A stretch of DNA of 64,000 nucleotides. Source: Shewanella donghaensis (lineage in GTDB: Bacteria; Pseudomonadota; Gammaproteobacteria; Enterobacterales; Shewanellaceae). A model generated the notes under the pieces. It saw nothing but the letters and a program-made list of their open reading frames with translations, was not told the origin of the DNA and did no database searches. Positions 46,743 to 57,887 of this stretch are shown piece after piece (positions within the stretch are counted from its first letter, which is position 1; every line of letters begins with the position of its first letter). The stretch lies in contig NZ_CP041783.1 in assembly GCF_007567505.1 (NCBI RefSeq), positions 3,720,001 to 3,784,000 on the forward strand. Direction: 5' to 3'. A program made the translations under genes and the position numbers.

Positions 46743-48596
46743 TTACTCGCTGTCACGTGGCTTACGTGGGCTATCACCACGAGGACGGTCGCTACGAGGA
46801 CGGTCACTACGAGGGCGATCACTACGAGGACGGTCACTACGAGCGCGATCACTACGTGGACGACTTGGCGCAGCAGCTGGGAAAGATGCATCACCCGCTT
46901 CACGGATGTTCAATGCTTTACCACAAACACGTACTTTTCTTAAATGGCCTAGCACGTCTTTTGGCATGCCGTCTGGCAAGTCAATTGAAGTTACTTGGTC
47001 AAATAATTGAATTTGGCCAATGAACTGGCTGTCAATGTTTGCTTCGTTAGCGATAGCGCCAACAATGTTACCAACACCAACACCGTTATCACGACCTACA
47101 TCGATTACATAGCGACACATCTTAACATCAGGCTTATCTTTCAGACCTTCTGCACTACCAAAGCTTGTTGGCAATGGACGGCTGCTGCGTGAATCACGAC
47201 GAGGACGCTCACGACCACCGTCACGAGAATCACGAGGAGCACGTTCATCACGGTCACGTGAATCACGTTGACGTTCTTGAATCGCTGGAAGTTGTAATGG
47301 ACGCTCAGCTTGTACTTGTTGAAGTAATGCTGCTGCTAGTAAGTCTGTATCAATTTCTAATTGCTGACATAACTGCGCTACTGCATTTTTCATGAAATCT
47401 AAGTCACCGTTAACGGTTTCTTGGATTTGCTCGCCTAAGCGTGATAAACGACGCTCAGCAACAGATTCAGGGCTAGGCACTTTCATTGGCGAGATACGGC
47501 TGTTCGTTGCACGTTCGATAGTGCGTAACATACGCATTTCACGATTGGTAACGAAAAGAATCGCCATACCTGTACGACCAGCACGGCCAGTACGGCCAAT
47601 ACGGTGCACATAAGCTTCTGTATCATATGGGATATCGTAGTTAACTACGTGTCCAATACGTTCAACATCAAGACCACGGGCCGCAACGTCAGTAGCAATA
47701 AGGATATCTAACTTACCGCGTTTAAGCTGCTCAACAGCACGTTCACGTGCTTGTTGGTTCATATCACCATGTAGTGGTGAAGATGCGTAGCCGCGAGCTT
47801 CAAGTTTTTCAGCTAATTCAACACAGCTGTTACGAGTACGTACGAAGATAATAATACCTTCAGTATTTTCAACTTCTAATACACGTACTAACGCTTCAAG
47901 TTTGTTGTGCTGTGATACTTGAACATAACGTTGATCAATAGTTTCAACAGTTGTTGTGCTATTTTTGATAGCAACATGAACAGGATCGTTAAGGTGCTTA
48001 TTAGCAACACGCTTGATTTGCTCTGGCATAGTCGCAGAGAAAAGAGCTAGTTGGCTGTCTTTTGGCTTATGCTCAAGAACCCATTCGATATCATCGATGA
48101 AGCCCATTTTTAGCATTTCATCAGCTTCATCAAGAACAAGTGCTTTTAATGAATCAAGCTTAAGTGTACCGCGACGCATGTGGTCCATTACACGACCAGG
48201 TGTGCCGACAACAACTTGAGGGCCACGACGTAGGGCACTTAATTGTTGTGACATGCTCTGACCACCGTAAATCGGTAGTACATGGAAGCCTTTCATGTGT
48301 TTAGCGTAGCTACCAAATGCTTCAGCAACCTGAACAGCAAGTTCACGAGTTGGTGCAAGTACTAGGATTTGAGGAGCTTGTAGCTGTTGGTCAACATTGT
48401 TAAGTAAAGGCAGTGCGAAAGCACCTGTTTTACCTGTACCAGTTTGAGCTTGACCAAGAATATCTTTTCCTTCCATTAAAGGATCGATACTTGCAGCTTG
48501 AATTGGAGTTGGTTTTTCGTAACCTAGATCGTCTAGGGCACGAAGCAAATTCTCGGATAAACCAAGTTCGCGGAAAGTTCTTTCATCGGATGACAT
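46743..48596 (-). CDS. deaD: ATP-dependent DEAD-box RNA helicase DeaD/CsdA
   Basis: 617 residues. All helicase motifs are visible: TPIQ (Q motif), AQTGTGKTGAF (I), PTRELA (Ia), DEAD (II), SAT (III), and HRIGRTGRAG (VI). A DeaD-type RNA-binding domain follows (about 485-555, ending KALNIREAG). The last ~45 residues are repeats of RSDRP, encoded by a 15-bp tandem repeat (46775-46860). CsdA remodels RNA in ribosome assembly and cold shock. About 300 non-coding bases upstream could hold a long cold-shock leader. Confidence 0.95.
   Translation of the reverse strand: MSSDERTFRELGLSENLLRALDDLGYEKPTPIQAASIDPLMEGKDILGQAQTGTGKTGAFALPLLNNVDQQLQAPQILVLAPTRELAVQVAEAFGSYAKHMKGFHVLPIYGGQSMSQQLSALRRGPQVVVGTPGRVMDHMRRGTLKLDSLKALVLDEADEMLKMGFIDDIEWVLEHKPKDSQLALFSATMPEQIKRVANKHLNDPVHVAIKNSTTTVETIDQRYVQVSQHNKLEALVRVLEVENTEGIIIFVRTRNSCVELAEKLEARGYASSPLHGDMNQQARERAVEQLKRGKLDILIATDVAARGLDVERIGHVVNYDIPYDTEAYVHRIGRTGRAGRTGMAILFVTNREMRMLRTIERATNSRISPMKVPSPESVAERRLSRLGEQIQETVNGDLDFMKNAVAQLCQQLEIDTDLLAAALLQQVQAERPLQLPAIQERQRDSRDRDERAPRDSRDGGRERPRRDSRSSRPLPTSFGSAEGLKDKPDVKMCRYVIDVGRDNGVGVGNIVGAIANEANIDSQFIGQIQLFDQVTSIDLPDGMPKDVLGHLRKVRVCGKALNIREAGDASFPAAAPSRPRSDRARSDRPRSDRPRSDRPRSDRPRGDSPRKPRDSE
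46775..46860 (-). repeat. 15-bp coding tandem repeat in the deaD tail
   Basis: Five to six units such as GGACGGTCACTACGA on the plus strand, encoding RSDRP/RSDRA on the minus strand. The length is probably variable between strains. Confidence 0.85.
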
Positions 48597-48898
48597 TGAG
48601 TTGTAGCCTTGTGGATGCGCACGAAATTATTAGCATTCGTACTAAAGTTTCACAGACAGAAAATCAACCCCGTGTCGATTTCCCGCGTCAAAGGGGCGAT
48701 ATTATAGCAAGCTTTGGCCTCAATGACTATCTAATTTTAATAAAAAAATAAAATTGGCCTGATTATTGTAGAGGAAAAGTTGAGGCGGTAAGTGTTATTT
48801 TCGGCACTAACTCAATGTAATCTTGTTTGTGCCGAACGCCATTCAATAATTAATATTACAACCTCAATCGTTATCAGGTTTTATGTGAGCGATACGAA
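48597..48898 (-). other. Gap upstream of deaD
   Basis: 302 bases without a gene. By position it carries the deaD promoter and leader; AAGG precedes the start at about nine bases. No clear hairpin or small ORF was recognised. Confidence 0.5.
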
Positions 48899-49954
48899 TC
48901 AATTAGCGATAATTTGTTGCTTATTAAGCTTGAGTAACTCATAGGCTGTTTCTGTTACAGCCGCTAGAAAACTGATATTTATCGTATCTATGGTATCGTC
49001 CACAGTGTGATATTGCTTATGGGTTTCAACGCCTAAATAGAGCCAGGGGATTCCCGCTTTATGGAAAGGATAATGATCGGATGCTCGCAGCCAATCTATC
49101 CTTACCATACTGCCATTCTTGAGTTTTGAACGGCTTTGTCTCACACACAAGTTATTATAGTCTTGGAGTTGATATTTTATTTGTTTAAATACAGATAAAT
49201 TTTGCTCTCCTTCAATATAGATCGCTTTTGGTCTAGAAGGGTGGCCAATCATATCGAGATTAAGTGCCATTTCGATACTCATATCTGAATGGCCTATAAG
49301 CCGCTCAACAAGCGCATAGGAGCCATATAATCCCGGTTCTTCAGCATCTGTGGCGACCAGCATCAAATTGATATTTTTATCCCCATCAATTTGCCACTGT
49401 TTAGCAATAGCCAACATTGAGGCAACGCCAGAAGCGTTATCATCAGCACCAGGGTAAACTTTGTTACCTCGCATGCCCAAATGATCATAATGAGCCGTGA
49501 TTACCCGCCAGCGCGTAGAAGGTTGCTGAGCCATTACTGTGGCAATGACGTTAATGCCAGTTTTATCGGAGAAGTTTTGTTGGTAAATGAAAGGATGATT
49601 ATATTCAGCTTGCCAAGGTGACAAACCAAGTTCTATAAAGCGTGAAATGATGTATTGGCGTGCTTTATCAGCTCCTTTGGTGTTGGTTTTACGGCCTTCA
49701 AAATCTGCGCTACTTAATGTGCGAACATCATCCAGTAGCTGATTTTTATCTGCCCATAAACTTGTTACTTCATTGCCGCAATTTTGTGTAGCGCAGCCAG
49801 TTATTACCAAAAAGCTGCTAGCGACAATGAACTTAGCCATCAAGTGAAATGATAACTTCGTTAAGCTAGCGACTTTAATAACCACTTTATGGGTTATTCT
49901 AGAAGCCATTTTTACAACCATTCTGAAAACCAGAGCACCTTGGTAAAAATCCAT
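48899..49954 (-). CDS. M28-family zinc aminopeptidase, lipoprotein
   Basis: 351 residues. Metal-site motifs of M28: ITAHYDHLG, YPGADDNASGVAS, ATDAEEPGLYGS, LNLDMIGH and a final SDHYPFHKAGIPW. A lipobox (FLVITGC) lies at residues ~49-54, preceded by an unusually long N-terminal stretch. An AGAGGA site supports the start at 49954; an internal ATG at 49840 would give a normal-length signal peptide but has no ribosome site. Probably an envelope aminopeptidase that feeds on peptides. Confidence 0.88.
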   Translation of the reverse strand: MDFYQGALVFRMVVKMASRITHKVVIKVASLTKLSFHLMAKFIVASSFLVITGCATQNCGNEVTSLWADKNQLLDDVRTLSSADFEGRKTNTKGADKARQYIISRFIELGLSPWQAEYNHPFIYQQNFSDKTGINVIATVMAQQPSTRWRVITAHYDHLGMRGNKVYPGADDNASGVASMLAIAKQWQIDGDKNINLMLVATDAEEPGLYGSYALVERLIGHSDMSIEMALNLDMIGHPSRPKAIYIEGEQNLSVFKQIKYQLQDYNNLCVRQSRSKLKNGSMVRIDWLRASDHYPFHKAGIPWLYLGVETHKQYHTVDDTIDTINISFLAAVTETAYELLKLNKQQIIAN

Positions 49955-50030
49955 TTTTAATCCTCTGGCTTGATGAGTAAGCTAACTCAATTTGGCTGTT
50001 ATTAAAGTCTGCTTTATACAGCGCATAAGG

Positions 50031-52889
50031 CTATTTTTTCTTGGCAGCCTTTTTCTGCGCAGCTTTCTTGGCCAATAACGGTTTCAAAAAGCGCGCCGTA
50101 TGAGAGGTTTTATGTTTTGCTACCTCTTCAGGTGTCCCAGTGGCTAAAATAGTACCGCCGCCAGAGCCGCCTTCAGGGCCAAGATCAACCACCCAATCTG
50201 CCGTCTTAATCACATCTAAATTGTGCTCAATGACCACAATGGTGTTGCCTTTGGCTTTCAAACGATGCAATACCTCTAACAACAGTTGGATGTCGGCAAA
50301 GTGCAAACCTGTGGTTGGCTCATCAAGAATGTATAAGGTTTTGCCAGTATCGCGTTTGGATAACTCTTTAGCTAACTTCACTCGCTGAGCTTCACCACCG
50401 GATAAAGTGGTGGCGCTTTGCCCTAAACAAATATACGCCAAGCCCACATCGACTAAGGTTTGCAGTTTCCTTGCGATAGCAGGTATCGGATCAAAGAAAA
50501 CCCGCGCTTCTTCAATGGTCATTTGCAGCACTTCGTGAATATTTTTGCCTTTGTATTTCACATCCAAAGTTTCGCGGTTATAACGCTTACCTTTACATGA
50601 ATCACAAGGTACATACACATCAGGTAAGAAATGCATTTCAACTTTGATTAAGCCATCACCCTGACAGGCCTCACAGCGACCGCCTTTAACGTTAAAAGAG
50701 AAGCGACCCGGTAAATAACCACGGCTGCGAGACTCTTGGGTTGCGGCAAATAGTTCACGAATAGGGGTAAATATGCCCGTGTAAGTTGCGGGGTTTGAGC
50801 GTGGTGTTCTTCCGATCGGGCTTTGATCAATATCAACGACTTTATCGCACAGCTCCATACCAGTAATACTTTTATGGGCTGCAGGTTCATCAATAGTGGC
50901 GCCGTTAAGCATTCTGTGGGCGATCTTATAAAAAGTATCGTTAATTAAGGTCGATTTACCTGAACCTGATACCCCTGTGACACAGGTAAACAAACCAATC
51001 GGAATAGTTAAGTCGACATCTTTTAAGTTATTACCGCTTGCACCGCATAGCTCAATAACTTTTTTCGGGTCAATCGGGGTGCGTTTATCACTAATGTGAA
51101 TTTGCTTTTTACCGGAAATATATTGCCCGGTAATGGACTCTTCACAATCTAAAATTGATTGCAGATCACCTGAACAAATGATTTCACCACCATGAACGCC
51201 AGCGCCGGGGCCGATATCAATCACATGATCAGCCATGCGAATCGCGTCTTCATCATGCTCAACCACAATAACGGTATTACCTAAATCGCGAAGGTGAATG
51301 AGGGTTTGTAATAAGCGTTCGTTATCGCGCTGATGTAAACCAATGGATGGCTCATCAAGCACGTACATTACACCCACAAGGCCGGCGCCAATTTGGCTGG
51401 CTAAACGAATTCGCTGGGCTTCACCGCCTGACAAGGTGTCAGCTGAGCGATCTAAACTTAGATAATTCAAACCAACATTGACTAAGAAACCTAATCTATC
51501 GCCGACTTCTTTGAGAATTTTCTCAGCTATCTGTGCTTTTTGACCTTCGAAGGTGATCTCTTTGAAATAGTCCATCGCTTCACCGATAGACCAATGGGTC
51601 AATTGCGGCAGATTCAATTCGCCGATAAAGACATTACGAGCTTCTTCACGTAAACGCGAACCACCACAGCTTTTACAAGATTGGGTGTTAATGAATTTTG
51701 AAAGTTCATCACGAACCGAGTTACTTTCTGTTTCGCGGTAGCGGCGATCCATATTGTTGAGGATGCCTTCAAAAGGGTGATTACGAATAACCACATCACC
51801 ACGGTCGTTAATGTATTTAAACGCAATGCTTTGTTTACCCGAGCCAGTGAGGACAATCTTTTTCACTTTATCGGTTAGTTGCTCAAAGGGCGTTTCAACA
51901 TTAAATTTATAATGTTCAGCTAATGAAGTGAGCATTTGGAAGTAATAAAAATTACGTTTATCCCAACCTCTAATCGCCCCGCCAGCCAGTGATAACTCAC
52001 CATTGGTGATAACACGTTCAGCATCAAAGTACTGTTGTACCCCAAGACCATCACAAGTTTGACAAGCGCCAGCTGGGTTATTGAATGAGAAAATTCGTGG
52101 TTCAAGTTCTGCCATTGAATAGCCACAATATGGACAAGCAAAGTTAGCTGAGAACATCAGCTCGTCAGCTTCACCAGCCATGTCGGCAATAATGGCGATA
52201 CCGCCAGATAATTCTAAGGTGGTTTCAAATGATTCTGCCAAGCGCTGCTTTAAATCATCGCGGACTTTAAAGCGATCGACGACCACTTCAATGGTGTGCT
52301 TAACATGTAGCTCAAGGGTTGGTGGGTCGGATAAGTCACACACTTCACCATCAATTCTGGCGCGCACATAACCTTGTGCTGCTAGGCTTTCGAGTAACTT
52401 AACATGCTCACCTTTACGGGCTTTAATCACTGGCGCCAATAGCATTTGGCGGCTGCCTTCAGGCAAGGCTAAAACTTTATCTACCATCTGGCTGACTGTT
52501 TGCGCCGTTAATGCCTGACCATGAGTAGGACAGCGAGGTTCCCCCACGCGCGCAAACAATAATCTCAGGTAATCATAAATTTCAGTGATGGTACCCACGG
52601 TTGAACGTGGATTGTGGGATGTGGATTTTTGTTCAATTGAAATTGCTGGGCTCAAGCCTTCGATATGATCGACATCAGGCTTTTCCATTAAACTTAAAAA
52701 TTGGCGCGCATAAGCCGACAGTGATTCTACATAGCGACGTTGGCCTTCAGCGTATAAAGTATCGAACGCTAAAGATGATTTTCCCGAACCCGATAAGCCG
52801 GTAATGACAATAAGCTTGTCACGTGGAATCGTTAAGTCGAAATTTTTAAGATTGTGGGTTCTTGCACCGCGAATTTCAATGGTATCCAT
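50031..52889 (-). CDS. uvrA: Excinuclease ABC subunit A
   Basis: 952 residues. DNA-damage recognition ATPase of nucleotide excision repair. Two ABC modules: Walker [15 protein letters not shown] near residue 31 and [14 protein letters not shown] near 640, each with a signature ([28 protein letters not shown]). Two zinc modules with CPYCGY...CQTC and CEACQGDG...CDSC. The C-terminus is a Lys/Ala-rich tail. Divergent from the MFS gene. In E. coli uvrA is LexA-regulated; here only half-site-like sequences are seen upstream. Confidence 0.98.
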   Translation of the reverse strand: MDTIEIRGARTHNLKNFDLTIPRDKLIVITGLSGSGKSSLAFDTLYAEGQRRYVESLSAYARQFLSLMEKPDVDHIEGLSPAISIEQKSTSHNPRSTVGTITEIYDYLRLLFARVGEPRCPTHGQALTAQTVSQMVDKVLALPEGSRQMLLAPVIKARKGEHVKLLESLAAQGYVRARIDGEVCDLSDPPTLELHVKHTIEVVVDRFKVRDDLKQRLAESFETTLELSGGIAIIADMAGEADELMFSANFACPYCGYSMAELEPRIFSFNNPAGACQTCDGLGVQQYFDAERVITNGELSLAGGAIRGWDKRNFYYFQMLTSLAEHYKFNVETPFEQLTDKVKKIVLTGSGKQSIAFKYINDRGDVVIRNHPFEGILNNMDRRYRETESNSVRDELSKFINTQSCKSCGGSRLREEARNVFIGELNLPQLTHWSIGEAMDYFKEITFEGQKAQIAEKILKEVGDRLGFLVNVGLNYLSLDRSADTLSGGEAQRIRLASQIGAGLVGVMYVLDEPSIGLHQRDNERLLQTLIHLRDLGNTVIVVEHDEDAIRMADHVIDIGPGAGVHGGEIICSGDLQSILDCEESITGQYISGKKQIHISDKRTPIDPKKVIELCGASGNNLKDVDLTIPIGLFTCVTGVSGSGKSTLINDTFYKIAHRMLNGATIDEPAAHKSITGMELCDKVVDIDQSPIGRTPRSNPATYTGIFTPIRELFAATQESRSRGYLPGRFSFNVKGGRCEACQGDGLIKVEMHFLPDVYVPCDSCKGKRYNRETLDVKYKGKNIHEVLQMTIEEARVFFDPIPAIARKLQTLVDVGLAYICLGQSATTLSGGEAQRVKLAKELSKRDTGKTLYILDEPTTGLHFADIQLLLEVLHRLKAKGNTIVVIEHNLDVIKTADWVVDLGPEGGSGGGTILATGTPEEVAKHKTSHTARFLKPLLAKKAAQKKAAKKK

Positions 52890-53243
52890 TTATCACTCTA
52901 AAGGTTGTGTTGCCACGCATAGATAATGTGGGCTAATGTAAATTAGGTTAGTAAACAGTCGCTATTTTATATTTGATAAAAATAACTTATACAGTGTTTT
53001 ATACAGTAACCTGTAGGCTGTTGTATAGTGTTTCGTGATCTGTTCTCTGTGATATGAGCAGATGTCAAAAAGAATAAAATATTCTGCGATATGACACTCA
53101 TTATAACCTGTTTGTTTAATCTCATTAACAAATACGATAAACAGTTGTGTATTGGTTCATTATTCCTTTTGAGCTAAATTAGGACGCTGTGATAATATGC
53201 GCAACTCGAATTTTTAAATAGATACACAATTAAGGGCAACTGA
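52890..53243. other. Divergent promoter region between uvrA and the MFS gene
   Basis: 354 bases, no gene recognised. It holds two direct copies of TTATACAG (52987 and 52999, 12 bp apart), resembling LexA-box right halves, and the dyad ATCTG...CAGAT around 53038-53063. No full CTGT-N8-ACAG box was found. Confidence 0.55.
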
Positions 53244-54611
53244 ATGGCCAACAATGGACTATCCGGCATTGAGAAGAAAGTCGCTTTTTCGTTAGCCAGC
53301 GTGTTTGGTTTACGAATGATGGGCTTATTTATGATCATGCCCGTCTTCGCACTTTATGGCCAACATTTAGAAGGCTTCTCACCTTTATGGGTGGGGATTG
53401 CTATTGGCGCTTACGGACTAACTCAAGCTGTTTTACAAATCCCAATGGGAATGTTGTCAGATAAATACGGCCGTAAGCCCATTATTTTGGCTGGTTTGGT
53501 GGTCTTTGCTATTGGTAGCATTGTTGCTGCCATGTCGGATCATATTTATGGGGTGGTGTTGGGCCGAGCAATACAAGGGATGGGAGCGATTGCTGCTGCC
53601 GTGTTAGCGCTTGCCGCCGATTTAACTCGTGATGAACAGCGAACTAAGGTCATGGCTATTATTGGCATGTGTATTGGTTTTTCGTTTGCGTTGTCATTAC
53701 TAGCAGGGCCAATTGTCGCTCAATATGCAGGTTTAGAAGGTTTGTTCTTCTTAACGGCTATTTTAGCCGTACTAGGCATGATTATCGTCCAGGTGTTGGT
53801 GCCGAATCCGGTGTCACAAGCACCTAAAGGCGATACGGTTGCAACGCCGACTAAGTTAAAGCGGATGTTAATGGATCCGCAACTGTTCAGGCTGGATGCG
53901 GGGATTTTTATCCTTCACTTAGTGCTTACAGCAGTGTTTGTGGCGTTGCCATTAGATTTAGTTGATGCAGGCTTAGTGAAAGAAAAGCATTGGATGTTGT
54001 ATTTCCCTGCCTTTATTGGGGCGTTTTTCTTAATGGTACCGTTAATTATCATTGGTGTTAAACGTAACAACACTAAAACCATGTTCCAAATATCGTTAAT
54101 GATCATGATGGTCGCATTAGCGGCAATGGGTATGTACGCAGATAACTTATGGGTATTGACTGCTGCTGTGGTGTTGTTTTTCACAGGCTTTAATTACCTT
54201 GAAGCTTCATTGCCAAGTCTTATTGCGAAGTTTTGTCCAGTGGGTGATAAAGGTTCAGCAATGGGCGTTTATTCAACCAGTCAATTCTTAGGTGCCTTTT
54301 GTGGCGGTATGTTGGGTGGCGGTGCTTACCAACTTGTTGGTGCTGCAGGGGTATTTTATGTGGCATTGGGATTAATGTTTATTTGGTTATTATTGACCAT
54401 TGGCATGGAAAAACCAGTGCTATTAAAAAGCTATACCCTTGAAGCAAAAGCTAAAGATAGAGCCCATGCTAAAGACATGGCAACTCAGCTGTCACTGCTA
54501 GCCGGAGTAGCTGAAGCGATAGTGGTGATAGAAGAGAAAGCAGCATATTTGAAAGTTGATGATCAATTCGATTTGAGTGAAGCGCGAGCTGTGTTAGGCT
54601 CTGTCAATTAG
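53244..54611 (+). CDS. MFS transporter, YajR-like with C-terminal domain
   Basis: 455 residues (E. coli YajR 454). Twelve membrane helices, with the MFS motif A at GMLSDKYGRKPIILAG and the helix-5 antiporter stretch in IGMCIGFSFALSLLAGPIVA. After the last helix, a soluble ~60-residue tail (LSLLAGVAEAIVVIEEKAAY, then LKVDDQFDLSEARAVL) resembles the YAM domain that marks YajR. Proton-coupled efflux is likely; the substrate is unknown. It lies between uvrA and ssb and may share a transcript with ssb (65-base gap, no terminator seen). Confidence 0.88.
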   Translation: MANNGLSGIEKKVAFSLASVFGLRMMGLFMIMPVFALYGQHLEGFSPLWVGIAIGAYGLTQAVLQIPMGMLSDKYGRKPIILAGLVVFAIGSIVAAMSDHIYGVVLGRAIQGMGAIAAAVLALAADLTRDEQRTKVMAIIGMCIGFSFALSLLAGPIVAQYAGLEGLFFLTAILAVLGMIIVQVLVPNPVSQAPKGDTVATPTKLKRMLMDPQLFRLDAGIFILHLVLTAVFVALPLDLVDAGLVKEKHWMLYFPAFIGAFFLMVPLIIIGVKRNNTKTMFQISLMIMMVALAAMGMYADNLWVLTAAVVLFFTGFNYLEASLPSLIAKFCPVGDKGSAMGVYSTSQFLGAFCGGMLGGGAYQLVGAAGVFYVALGLMFIWLLLTIGMEKPVLLKSYTLEAKAKDRAHAKDMATQLSLLAGVAEAIVVIEEKAAYLKVDDQFDLSEARAVLGSVN

Positions 54612-54676
54612 ATCATTTTGATCGCTTAGTTTTGTAATTTAGATTATATAATAGATAAAATCGCAGGAGATTTTCG

Positions 54677-55411
54677 ATGGCCAGTCGTGGTGTAAATAAA
54701 GTAATTTTGGTTGGTAATTTAGGTAAAGATCCTGAAGTTCGTTACATGCCAAACGGTAATGCCGTAGCCAACTTTACTGTAGCTACAAGTGAGACTTGGA
54801 AAGACCAACAGGGTCAACAACAAGAGCGCACAGAATGGCACAATATCGTTATGTACCGTCGTTTAGCTGAAGTAGCTGGTGAATACCTGAAAAAAGGTTC
54901 TAAAGTTTACTTAGAAGGCAAATTGCAAACCAGTAAATGGCAAGACCAAACAACTGGCCAAGATCGCTATAAAACAGAAATTAATGCGATGGAAATGCAA
55001 ATGCTTGATAGCCGCGGTCAAGGTGGTGGTCAACAAGGTGGCATGAACCAAGGCTACGGTAACGCTCCTCAACAGAGTGCTCCACAGCAAAATGCGCCTC
55101 AGCAAGCTCAAGGTGGTTACGGTCAGCAGCAACAAGCTCAAGGTGGTTTTCAACAACCAGCTCAAGCACAAAAGCCTGCTTACACGCCTAAGCCACAAGC
55201 GCCAGCAGCTCAACCTGCTCAGCAACAAGGTGGTTTTCAACAAGCACCTGCACAGCAACCAGCTCAAGGTGGTTATCAGCAAGCGGCACCTGCGCAGCAG
55301 CAAGGCGGTTTCCAACAACCCGCTCCTGCACAGCGTCCAGCGCCAACACCTCAAGCACAAAACACTACCCCTGATTTAGGCGGTGATTGGGATGATGATA
55401 TCCCGTTCTAG
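54677..55411 (+). CDS. ssb: Single-stranded DNA-binding protein
   Basis: 244 residues, longer than E. coli SSB (178). OB fold at about residues 1-110 ([40 protein letters not shown]). A long linker (about 115-232) rich in Q, G, P and A with GGYQQ/GGFQQ repeats follows, then the acidic tip DDDIPF that recruits RecO, PriA, ExoI and others. GGAG precedes the ATG. A terminator follows. Confidence 0.97.
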   Translation: MASRGVNKVILVGNLGKDPEVRYMPNGNAVANFTVATSETWKDQQGQQQERTEWHNIVMYRRLAEVAGEYLKKGSKVYLEGKLQTSKWQDQTTGQDRYKTEINAMEMQMLDSRGQGGGQQGGMNQGYGNAPQQSAPQQNAPQQAQGGYGQQQQAQGGFQQPAQAQKPAYTPKPQAPAAQPAQQQGGFQQAPAQQPAQGGYQQAAPAQQQGGFQQPAPAQRPAPTPQAQNTTPDLGGDWDDDIPF

Positions 55412-55447
55412 GAAACGCTTGAGTAAGATGTTTTTATAGAAATGATT

Positions 55448-55477
55448 AAGGGCCTGTTTATACAGACCCTTTTTTTA
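55448..55477 (+). terminator. Terminator after ssb
   Basis: AAGGGCCTGT, loop TTAT, ACAGACCCTT, then a T-run; one mismatch in the stem. Confidence 0.8.
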
Positions 55478-55706
55478 TGGGTGAAAAATTGTTAACTCAT
55501 TGGTGAGGGTTTGTAATCTGCGAGTGTTGTGGACGGTAACTGAACTTATTGATTTCAGCATATTCATTAGGTTTCAGGATTTTGAGTAGTATGAAACGCT
55601 TAAAAGGTGTTTGCCTCGTGGAGTTAGTATAAAATAAGCTGATAATCTAAGAGGCTCCAGTGGTCAGCATAGAGTCTGTATTTTTTAAAGGTAAGTAAGG
55701 CCTTAA

Positions 55707-56726
55707 TTGATGAAAAAAATTCTTTATATCCGTCATGACAAAATTGGTGATTTTACGACTAAATGGCCAGCGTTAAGTATGCTAAAACAAGCATTACCTG
55801 ATGCGACTATTGACGTTTTTGTTGCTCCGGTGGTGAAGAGTTTTGCCCTTGCTTGCCCACATGTTGATAATGTGATTATTGATACCGGTGATGATGATGC
55901 TATTGCTGCCGAAATAAAGGCTCAAAACTATGATGCCGCGATTGTTTCGCTGTCTCAATATCGAGTGTATAAACTACTAAAAAATGCCAATATTCCCTAT
56001 AAGTTAGTGCCAACATTGAATTGGTATCAGTACTTGTATAAACACCGCACCAATGCACAATACCAAAAAGGTATTTCGGTCTGGAAAAGTGGATGTAATG
56101 TTATTGAACATTTTCTTAAACATCACGGCTACGATATCCCTAAAGTGCAGCGACCTTTTTGGAATGTTATTGATAAAAAACAGCTGTGGCAGCAATACTA
56201 TAATCAGCAAGGTCAGGAAAAATTAATTTTTGCTCACCCTGGAACTGGCGGCTCATCGGGTGGTCTACCCATTGGGAAATTTTCACAAATGTTGGCTGAT
56301 ATTGTCACTAAAACAGCGCATGATTGTCGGGTGGTTATTACTTACAGTGGTGACGAAAAAATTATTGCCCAAGAAATGCATACTTTGTTAGTTGATAAAG
56401 GCATTAATGTTGATATGGCCAAGCCGTTATCAAGTTTGAGTGAATTCGCAGAGTCATTGGTGGCTGCAGATATGTTTATAGCGGGTTCTACAGGGCCACT
56501 TCACCTTGCTGGCTTACATAATGTGCCAACTGTGGGCTTTTACGCAGGCAGACGCTCTGCACCCCATATACGTTGGCAGTCACTATCAGCAGATGATCGC
56601 CGTTTGGCATATACACCACCAGTGGGTAAACGTACTGGGCGTAATATGTCATTAATTGATTTTGATCGAGCAGCAACTGAAGTGGCTGACTTTTTAGATT
56701 CATTTTATGCTGCTGACTTAACATAA
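55707..56726 (+). CDS. Glycosyltransferase family 9 (heptosyltransferase-like)
   Basis: 339 residues. Two Rossmann-like GT-B halves: [20 protein letters not shown] at the N-terminus (RxDxIGD motif) and, in the second half, [19 protein letters not shown] phosphate loop, then [25 protein letters not shown]9 enzymes transfer ADP-heptose to the LPS core; HldD, which makes that donor, is encoded next, 64 bases downstream. Which core position it modifies is unknown. Confidence 0.9.
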   Translation: MMKKILYIRHDKIGDFTTKWPALSMLKQALPDATIDVFVAPVVKSFALACPHVDNVIIDTGDDDAIAAEIKAQNYDAAIVSLSQYRVYKLLKNANIPYKLVPTLNWYQYLYKHRTNAQYQKGISVWKSGCNVIEHFLKHHGYDIPKVQRPFWNVIDKKQLWQQYYNQQGQEKLIFAHPGTGGSSGGLPIGKFSQMLADIVTKTAHDCRVVITYSGDEKIIAQEMHTLLVDKGINVDMAKPLSSLSEFAESLVAADMFIAGSTGPLHLAGLHNVPTVGFYAGRRSAPHIRWQSLSADDRRLAYTPPVGKRTGRNMSLIDFDRAATEVADFLDSFYAADLT

Positions 56727-56790
56727 GTTTCGGCAGACTTGTAGATTTTTGCGTGGTGATCAATCACGCCACACGAATAGGATAAATTTT

Positions 56791-57744
56791 ATGATAGTGG
56801 TTACTGGTGCAGCAGGCTTTATTGGAAGTAATTTAGTTAAAGAACTCAATAATATGGGACGTACAGATATTATTGCAGTTGACGATTTATCTGATGGCAC
56901 GCAAATGTTCAATTTGGCTGATTGTGAAATTGCTGATTATCTTGATAAAGATGACTTCTTAGCACAAATCAAAGCTGGTGGTTTTAACGGTAAGTTAGAA
57001 GTTATATTCCACCAGGGTGCTTGTTCGTCTACTACTGAGTGGGATGGCAAGTTCATGATGCAGAATAACTATGAGTATTCAAAAGTATTACTGCATTATG
57101 CTCAAGCTAATGATGTGCAATATATTTATGCATCATCTGCTTCTGTTTATGGTGGCAGTGACACTTTCGTTGAAAAACGCGAAGTTGAAAAGCCGTTGAA
57201 TGTTTACGCTTATTCGAAATTCTTGTTTGACCAATATGTTAGACAACAAGATACCAAAGCACAGGTAGCTGGCTTACGTTATTTCAATGTTTATGGTCCA
57301 AGAGAGCAGCATAAAGGTGGCATGGCCAGTGTCGCTTTTCATTTCAATAACCAAATTAAAGCCAATGGCGTTTGCCGCTTATTTGCTGGTGTTGATGGTT
57401 ATGAAGATGGTCAACAATTACGTGATTTTGTGTTTGTTGAAGACGTGGTTAAAGTTAACTTATGGCTATGGCAGAACAAGTCGGTATCAGGCATTTTTAA
57501 CTGTGGTACAGGCCAAGCGCAGAGCTTTAATGACGTAGCGAATGCCGTTGTTAAGTATCATGGCAAAGGTGATATTGAATATATTCCATTCCCTGATAAG
57601 TTGAAAGGTGCTTACCAGAGTTATACTCAAGCTGATTTAACTCATTTACGTTCAGTGGGATGTGACCATCAATTTAAGACGGTTGAACAAGCGGTCCCAG
57701 AGTACTTGAACTGGCTTAAAGATCAGCACTTTATTGGTCAGTAA
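56791..57744 (+). CDS. hldD: ADP-L-glycero-D-manno-heptose 6-epimerase
   Basis: 317 residues from ATG 56791, which has AGGAT eight bases upstream; a longer frame to 56749 lacks a Rossmann start. NAD(P)-binding [17 protein letters not shown], catalytic SSASVYGG and YAYSKFLFD (Tyr-x3-Lys), and [11 protein letters not shown]. It converts ADP-D,D-heptose to the L,D form for the LPS inner core. It probably forms a unit with the upstream GT9 gene and ends at a strong terminator. Confidence 0.96.
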   Translation: MIVVTGAAGFIGSNLVKELNNMGRTDIIAVDDLSDGTQMFNLADCEIADYLDKDDFLAQIKAGGFNGKLEVIFHQGACSSTTEWDGKFMMQNNYEYSKVLLHYAQANDVQYIYASSASVYGGSDTFVEKREVEKPLNVYAYSKFLFDQYVRQQDTKAQVAGLRYFNVYGPREQHKGGMASVAFHFNNQIKANGVCRLFAGVDGYEDGQQLRDFVFVEDVVKVNLWLWQNKSVSGIFNCGTGQAQSFNDVANAVVKYHGKGDIEYIPFPDKLKGAYQSYTQADLTHLRSVGCDHQFKTVEQAVPEYLNWLKDQHFIGQ

Positions 57745-57807
57745 CGGTTATTGATTCAAAATTAATTGGGTATTAGTTTGATTGACTCGTTCAGTTATTC
57801 AAACATT

Positions 57808-57856
57808 AAAAGCCTTGATGCTGCTTTCTCTTGAAAGCGTCATCAAGGCTTTTTTG
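57808..57856. terminator. Long bidirectional terminator hairpin
   Basis: AAAAGCCTTGATG (57808-57820) pairs with CATCAAGGCTTTT (57841-57853), with an inner GCTTTC/GAAAGC stem. It lies between hldD (+) and the CBS gene (-). Confidence 0.88.
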
Positions 57857-57887
57857 TGTCTTACTATCACTCAAGTGACTCCAGTGA

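Noticed and set aside
46727..47023. 98-codon plus-strand frame rich in H, Y, E and D over the end of deaD
   Set aside because: It is the antisense reading of the RSDRP repeat; deaD is clearly the real gene.
52890..53243. Canonical LexA box upstream of uvrA
   Set aside because: No CTGT-N8-ACAG was found; only half-site-like direct repeats are present.
54911..55360. 149-codon minus-strand frame rich in Leu/Arg opposite ssb
   Set aside because: Antisense of the Q/G-rich SSB linker; low-complexity artefact.
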